Assembly: GCA_900751685.1 (NCBI GenBank)
Contig: CAADSR010000122.1
Coordinates: 1-37,434 of the forward strand
Direction of reading: 5' to 3'
DNA: 37,434 nt
Source of the DNA: Clostridia bacterium
GTDB lineage: Bacteria; Bacillota; Clostridia; UBA1381
Shown: positions 33,732-37,434 of the stretch, one piece after another
Layout: each line of letters starts with the position of its first letter
How positions within the stretch are numbered: the first letter of the stretch is position 1
Translations under genes and position numbers: made by a program
The notes under the pieces: model-generated
What the model was told of the DNA's origin: nothing
Seen by the model: the letters and a program-made list of their open reading frames with translations, nothing else
Databases searched by the model: none

Positions 33732-36032
33732 TTATTCTTCTATAATACGGACCGCTACAATGCTCATATCGTCCGTGTTTTCTGCCTGTTTACGGACCGC
33801 TTTTTCCAGAATTGTATCCGTAAGCTCTTCCATACTCAGCTCTTCCCGAAGCATTTGTTTTTTGATCCATTCTCCCCGGACACTGCCCGGGCCATTAATA
33901 CCATCGGACATCATAACGATAATATCGCCATCTGATAGCTTCTTCCCAATACCTTTCACGCTTACCGTAGGCAGCATCCCGGCCGGAAGGCTTTGGGGGA
34001 AGACCGTCTCCACCTGCCCATCCTGGTATAGATAGCTTTCACTGCTCCCTACCTTATAAAATTCAGCTTGTCCCGTCATAAGGTCGATCCCGAGCAAATC
34101 AATGGTAGAAAAGCTTTCCCGCTCCAGCTTCAACGCCAATGCCGAGTTCATCATTTGGATCGCTGTCTGAGCGCCAAATCCGGCCTCCAGGAATTCTTTT
34201 AACAATACGGCCGTCATATGGCTCTCTTGCAGGGCCTGGGCGCCATTTCCCATCCCATCACAAATCAGCACATAATATTTGCAGGATTCTGTTTTAAAAT
34301 GAAGGATGCTGTCCCCGCAGATCTCCTGTCCATCCTTTCCATAGCTCTTAGCAGCGATTTCAACATCCTGTCGGCTGGCAGAAACAAACCGGAGCAGGCC
34401 GCTGCCATTTCCAGGCTCTAACTGCATTGGTGTATCTAATAAGCTGGAAAGCGTTCTTTCAATAACGGTTGCATCTACTCCCAGCTGTACCCGCAGATAA
34501 ACCTCCAGCTTTCCCTGCCCGCTTTCCACAACACTTACTTCCCTGACCGGGATCCCCAGCTTATCGAATTCCTCTACAATAGCCTCTTCAGTTTCCTCCA
34601 GAAAAGAAAAGCCCTCTTCCACTTCTTCCGCCATCGACTGCATCAGATGGGCGATCTCATGGTATTGGCGTGCAACCAGATCCCGCCCCATCACAGCCTC
34701 TCCTGTGCGGATCAGGTTCTTTTTATATAATTCATAAACATGGTTGAATTCCACCACAAACAATTCCGGCCGGATGCACCGCTCCCTCAGGGTCAGCGGC
34801 ATAGAACGCATCGTACAGATCCCATTACGCTCCATCGTATCCAGCGCCAGGACCATGCAACGGTACGTTGCCGCAAAATCACTTTGCCAGCATTTTTGCG
34901 CCATAGAGCAGCCCTCGCATACCCGCTGTGCCACCTCTTCAAATAAAATACTGACATCCTTCTGATACAGCCTCAGCCGCCGATCCGACACGGCGGAAAA
35001 GCTTTCCTCTAATTTGGAAAATGACCGGGATACCCGCTGCAGCTGCATTGTTAGATATTCTTTCAACCGGATATCCACCCGTACCTGCTCCATCGCAAGC
35101 TTTTTAGAGAAAAAGGAGCCAATAGCCTGGTGCGCCTTTTGAGGTGTTACGATAAAAGCCATAACCCCGATCGTGACCTCAAAAATATTAAGCGGCAGGG
35201 AAAATGCATTGCCTGCGTAAAGGAGCGCCACCGTGGCACCGCCTAAAAATCCCAACCCTACTCCCAGCTTTCCAAATGAACGCAGCAGGTTTCCAAACAA
35301 TGCACTAAGCCCATAAAGCCCCATGAGTACAATGGCGTTGGGGTCCTGCATACTGCAAATCAGCCCGATCGCCAAGCCCCCGCTGCCGGCCACGGCAAGG
35401 GAGGAATGAAGGGCGATACACATAATGACGTAAACTGCGAAAATATTGGAAAGCTCGATCCCATAAGGAAGATGGAGGCCGGAAAACCCTGTGATAAGCA
35501 CACCCAAGCATAATGCCAGGCTTACCAGCTCCTCCTGGGAGGCCTGGGTCCGTTGTTTCCAATTTTGTGTCAGGCTTTGAGCCTTATCAAATACAATAAA
35601 CATCAGGGCGGATAAAATTCCTTCAATCATTAGAAGCATAATATCGTACGGGCCTGCATAATTATATACCATCATCATACAGCCGCCCAGCAGCACACAT
35701 ATACCGCAGGCGACTGACCCGCTAAGCCCTTTTTGCGGAAAATCAAGGCGGGTATACAGCCAATAAAGAAGTGCCGCCGCGGCATACTTCACAGCAGTGA
35801 TCCCTGCGCCGGCAGTCAAAAGCCCAATACTAAGAGTTAAAACCCCAAGATAAGCGGCTGTCTTATCATAGGTAGCGGCAAACATCGCCACAGCAAAAGG
35901 GAACATTCCCAAAACAGATGCCCTGCTTGCCAAAAGCAAAAATAAACTAGGGAAAACATCCCCCTGTTTGGGCGGCCGGATCGAACTTGTCCGCCGTTGT
36001 GACAGCCTTTGAAAAATACCCAATTCGCTCAT
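33732..36032 (-). CDS. spoIIE: Stage II sporulation protein E (PP2C-type phosphatase)
   Basis: Membrane serine phosphatase that dephosphorylates the anti-anti-sigma factor SpoIIAA and so activates sigma-F in the forespore. About ten hydrophobic helices fill residues 25-300. A central regulatory region (about 320-560) with several Cys (C-E-G-C-S-M-A-Q-K-C) precedes the PP2C domain (570-766). Metal ligands are intact: Asp574 (C-G-D-S), D-G-M-G-N-G (592-597), M-S-D-G-I (Asp710) and D-D-M-S-I-V (754-759). GGAGGAG lies 8 bp before the ATG. At 766 aa it is slightly shorter than Bacillus SpoIIE (827). The promoter is of the Spo0A-dependent type. Confidence 0.98.
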   Translation of the reverse strand: MSELGIFQRLSQRRTSSIRPPKQGDVFPSLFLLLASRASVLGMFPFAVAMFAATYDKTAAYLGVLTLSIGLLTAGAGITAVKYAAAALLYWLYTRLDFPQKGLSGSVACGICVLLGGCMMMVYNYAGPYDIMLLMIEGILSALMFIVFDKAQSLTQNWKQRTQASQEELVSLALCLGVLITGFSGLHLPYGIELSNIFAVYVIMCIALHSSLAVAGSGGLAIGLICSMQDPNAIVLMGLYGLSALFGNLLRSFGKLGVGLGFLGGATVALLYAGNAFSLPLNIFEVTIGVMAFIVTPQKAHQAIGSFFSKKLAMEQVRVDIRLKEYLTMQLQRVSRSFSKLEESFSAVSDRRLRLYQKDVSILFEEVAQRVCEGCSMAQKCWQSDFAATYRCMVLALDTMERNGICTMRSMPLTLRERCIRPELFVVEFNHVYELYKKNLIRTGEAVMGRDLVARQYHEIAHLMQSMAEEVEEGFSFLEETEEAIVEEFDKLGIPVREVSVVESGQGKLEVYLRVQLGVDATVIERTLSSLLDTPMQLEPGNGSGLLRFVSASRQDVEIAAKSYGKDGQEICGDSILHFKTESCKYYVLICDGMGNGAQALQESHMTAVLLKEFLEAGFGAQTAIQMMNSALALKLERESFSTIDLLGIDLMTGQAEFYKVGSSESYLYQDGQVETVFPQSLPAGMLPTVSVKGIGKKLSDGDIIVMMSDGINGPGSVRGEWIKKQMLREELSMEELTDTILEKAVRKQAENTDDMSIVAVRIIEE

Positions 36033-36092
36033 AATCTTAACTCCTCCGGAAATTTATTGCATAAAATTTTACTTTTTCAAATATACTCTCCT

Positions 36093-36158
36093 ATTATAGC
36101 ACCGAACTCTGGAAAAATATGTCATTTCTTATTGTCAAATCAAAAAAATGTTTCGACA
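36093..36158 (-). promoter_or_regulatory. spoIIE promoter, Spo0A-type, with 0A boxes
   Basis: Minus strand: ATGACA (36125-36120), a 21-bp spacer, TATAAT (36098-36093). The long 21-bp spacing is the hallmark of Spo0A-activated sigma-A promoters such as spoIIE and spoIIG in Bacillus. An exact core 0A box TGTCGAA lies at 36158-36152, and a near match TTGTCAAA at 36132-36139. Confidence 0.78.
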
Positions 36159-36165
36159 CTTTTTT

Positions 36166-36195
36166 TTGACACCGGTGCCTTTCCCGTGGTATACT
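36166..36195 (+). promoter_or_regulatory. Promoter of the YfcE-type phosphodiesterase gene
   Basis: TTGACA (36166-36171), 18-bp spacer, TATACT (36190-36195). It lies 8 bp from the 0A box on the shared spoIIE upstream region, so Spo0A could affect it as well. Confidence 0.75.
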
Positions 36196-36223
36196 GAAAA
36201 AAATGTACAGAGGAGAAATGATT

Positions 36224-36694
36224 ATGCGAATCTTGGTTTTTTCCGATACTCACGGAAACATTAATTCTTGCATTAAAGTAATTGATACCATAAAAAAAGT
36301 GGATGCCCTCCTCCATGCCGGAGACTACACCTCTGACGCAGAAGACCTGGCATCCATTTATCCTGAGATCCCTCTTTATTCTGTAAAAGGAAATAATGAT
36401 TACTATTCCAACGCTCCCTTGGAGCAAACCTTTTGTTTAGAGGAAAAGCGTATTTTTATGACACATGGCCATCAATACCGGGTCAAATACGATCCTTCCT
36501 ATGACTCTTTATTAGAAAGGGCAAAAAGCCAAAAAGCAGATCTGGCAGTTTTCGGCCATACCCACTCCCCTTGTTTAGAGTATCACGGCTCTTTGTGCCT
36601 CCTTAATCCCGGAAGTATCCGTTATGGCCGCACCTATGCTGTGATTGAGATCGAAGACGGCCGTTTGGGTGCTGCAATATTAGAAGCTCCTTGA
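36224..36694 (+). CDS. YfcE/MJ0936-family metallophosphodiesterase (156 aa)
   Basis: A small calcineurin-like phosphoesterase. All five metal-binding blocks are present: S-D-T-H-G-N (residues 7-12), H-A-G-D-Y, G-N-N-D, T-H-G-H and G-H-T-H. Length fits the family (about 155-180). The natural substrate is unknown; relatives hydrolyse model phosphodiesters with Mn. The start is ATG 36224 since GAGGAG lies 8 bp before it; an in-frame ATG at 36203 precedes that site and would add unconserved residues. Divergent from spoIIE; no companion gene (such as rdgB or rph) is adjacent. Confidence 0.95.
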   Translation: MRILVFSDTHGNINSCIKVIDTIKKVDALLHAGDYTSDAEDLASIYPEIPLYSVKGNNDYYSNAPLEQTFCLEEKRIFMTHGHQYRVKYDPSYDSLLERAKSQKADLAVFGHTHSPCLEYHGSLCLLNPGSIRYGRTYAVIEIEDGRLGAAILEAP

Positions 36695-36850
36695 TTTTTA
36701 TGCATATTGCACAAAAATACACGGTCTATCCAAAAAGTTTATGTTCTGTGCCATTTTCGCTGTTTTTCCTTGTTTTAAGCCATTTTGTTGGTCACAGACC
36801 TTGAAACATTACAAATATTTTTCAAAATATGTAAGAAATTTACAAATACA
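36695..36850. other. A/T-rich intergenic region
   Basis: No gene, no clear terminator for the upstream phosphodiesterase gene, and no recognised RNA is seen before the ncRNA promoter. Confidence 0.4.
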
Positions 36851-36852
36851 TC

Positions 36853-36881
36853 TTGCAATTCTTCTGATTCTCCTTTATAAT
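36853..36881 (+). promoter_or_regulatory. Promoter of the unidentified structured RNA
   Basis: TTGCAA (36853-36858), 17-bp spacer, TATAAT (36876-36881). The start would be near 36888. Confidence 0.78.
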
Positions 36882-36887
36882 AAGTCT

Positions 36888-37060
36888 CGGATAAGGATAT
36901 TACAAGATTGTTACAATGAATTTAGGGAACTTCTTGGATATCTAAGAAGCTGCCGGATGGCAGCAAACGGGTAGGACGGTTGTTTCGGGCCGGTCTGCTG
37001 TAAAAAAAGGACGTCTGTGCCAGCCTTCACGGGGAGGGTTGACACATGCGCCCTTTTTTA
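36888..37060 (+). ncRNA. Unidentified structured RNA (~172 nt)
   Basis: A stand-alone transcript with its own promoter and terminator and no open frame of note. Visible stems are CTTCTT / AAGAAG (36930-36935, 36944-36949), a perfect GCTGCC / GGCAGC hairpin with GGAT loop (36949-36964), and an alternative CAGCA / TGCTG (36961-36965, 36996-37000) enclosing GACGG...CCGGTC. The second and third are mutually exclusive, as in a riboswitch or regulated RNA. It is not followed by a same-strand gene in the window, since galU is convergent. I do not match it to 6S, SRP, tmRNA, ydaO or cyclic di-GMP RNAs. It could also be the orphaned leader of a lost gene. Confidence 0.6.
37009..37060 (+). terminator. 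Terminator hairpin of the structured RNA
   Basis: A stem of about 17 bp with wobbles and mismatches between GGACGTCTGTGCCAGCC (from 37009) and GGGTTGACACATGCGCC (to about 37052), then CTTTTTTA. Confidence 0.75.
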
Positions 37061-37098
37061 TTGTAAAAATAAAAGCAGCTAATTTTCCTGTCGGAAAA

Positions 37099-37136
37099 GA
37101 AATAAAACGGGCGTAATATTACGCCCGTTTTATTTC
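37099..37136 (-). terminator. Terminator of galU
   Basis: A perfect 38-bp palindrome centred at 37117/37118 with GC-rich core (ACGGGCG / CGCCCGT) and A/T flanks, 15 bp beyond the galU stop. Probably bidirectional. Confidence 0.88.
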
Positions 37137-37151
37137 TTTCTGTTTAAAATT

Positions 37152-37434
37152 TTATTTCAGCGCCTGCACCCGCTGCTTTAAAAATGCTGTAAATTCATCC
37201 TTTAGATCTTCTCTCGCCAGCGCATAATCGACCGTTGCTTTTAAAAAGCCCTGTTTATTTCCCACGTCATAACGCTCGCCTTCAAAAGCATAGGCATAAA
37301 TGGGCTCCTGCTTTGTCAGCATCATCAGCGCGTCGGTCAATTGGATCTCGCCTCCGGCGCCTTTGGGCGTTTTTTCCAGCAAATCAAAAATGGCTGGCGT
37401 AATAATATAGCGCCCGAATCCCGCCATATCGGAC
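37152..37434 (-). CDS. galU: UTP-glucose-1-phosphate uridylyltransferase, C-terminal part
   Basis: Only the last 94 codons lie in the window; the 5' part is beyond the right edge. The reading S-D-M-A-G-F-G-R-Y-I-I-T-P-A-I-F-D-L then G-G-E-I-Q-L-T-D-A and G-x-R-Y-D-V-G-N-K-Q-G-F-L-K-A is the conserved end of bacterial GalU, which makes UDP-glucose for envelope polysaccharides. The end matches the normal family C-terminus. The Met at 37427 is internal, not a start. Confidence 0.96.
   Translation of the reverse strand, partial: SDMAGFGRYIITPAIFDLLEKTPKGAGGEIQLTDALMMLTKQEPIYAYAFEGERYDVGNKQGFLKATVDYALAREDLKDEFTAFLKQRVQALK

Noticed and set aside
36741..36974. 77-codon frame across the structured RNA region
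   Set aside because: It crosses the promoter and hairpins of the RNA, has no ribosome binding site and shows no domain.
36888..37060. Assignment of the structured RNA to ydaO/c-di-AMP, GEMM or 6S RNA
   Set aside because: The conserved cores I would expect for these families are not found; covariance model searches are needed.

Overview
The window suggests an endospore-forming member of the class Clostridia (Firmicutes), probably an anaerobic, glycan-degrading gut-type bacterium. The evidence is a Firmicutes-style 16S rRNA gene, the sporulation genes spmA, spmB and spoIIE, an AbrB/SpoVT-type transition-state regulator, strong AGGAGG ribosome binding sites, and very large secreted multi-domain proteins. 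I cannot name the genus from sequence alone. The left edge coincides with the 3' end of 16S, so it may be a contig break in the rRNA repeat.

Layout, left to right. (1) 1-1900: a 16S rRNA gene reading leftwards behind two tandem consensus promoters. (2) 2060-8475: a 1938-aa secreted beta-helix/Ig-repeat protein on the minus strand, divergent from a small XRE regulator; a promoter and a 21-bp direct repeat lie between them. (3) 8531-12290: a glycolytic operon, pgk-tpiA-gpmI. (4) 12333-14931: spmA-spmB, divergent holB, and an AbrB-like regulator. (5) 15001-30900: a carbohydrate island. It holds an AraC/cupin regulator divergent from a secreted GH95-type glycosidase, a membrane GGDEF diguanylate cyclase, a sugar isomerase/epimerase-kduI pair, and a 2130-aa secreted GH2-type protein. 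(6) 31344-32020: a decayed, truncated IS3-family element. (7) 32080-36694: a YhcC-type radical SAM protein, a DUF1540 Cys-rich protein, a small secreted Cys/His protein, spoIIE, and a YfcE-type phosphodiesterase. (8) 36850-37434: an unidentified structured RNA with its own promoter and terminator, then the 3' part of galU.

How it may work together. The three giant secreted proteins (2105-7921, 16085-19666, 24505-30897) appear to share a C-terminal or internal module of about 95 residues ending in a K-A-F/L-x-W motif, which suggests one extracellular glycan-handling programme. KduI and the TIM-barrel isomerase would process uronate or related sugars in the cytoplasm. AraC and XRE regulators and a diguanylate cyclase are placed to sense and control it. 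The GH2 and GH95 proteins both deviate from the usual active-site motifs of their families, so substrate and even catalysis are open. No transporter, polysaccharide lyase or kduD is visible in the window.
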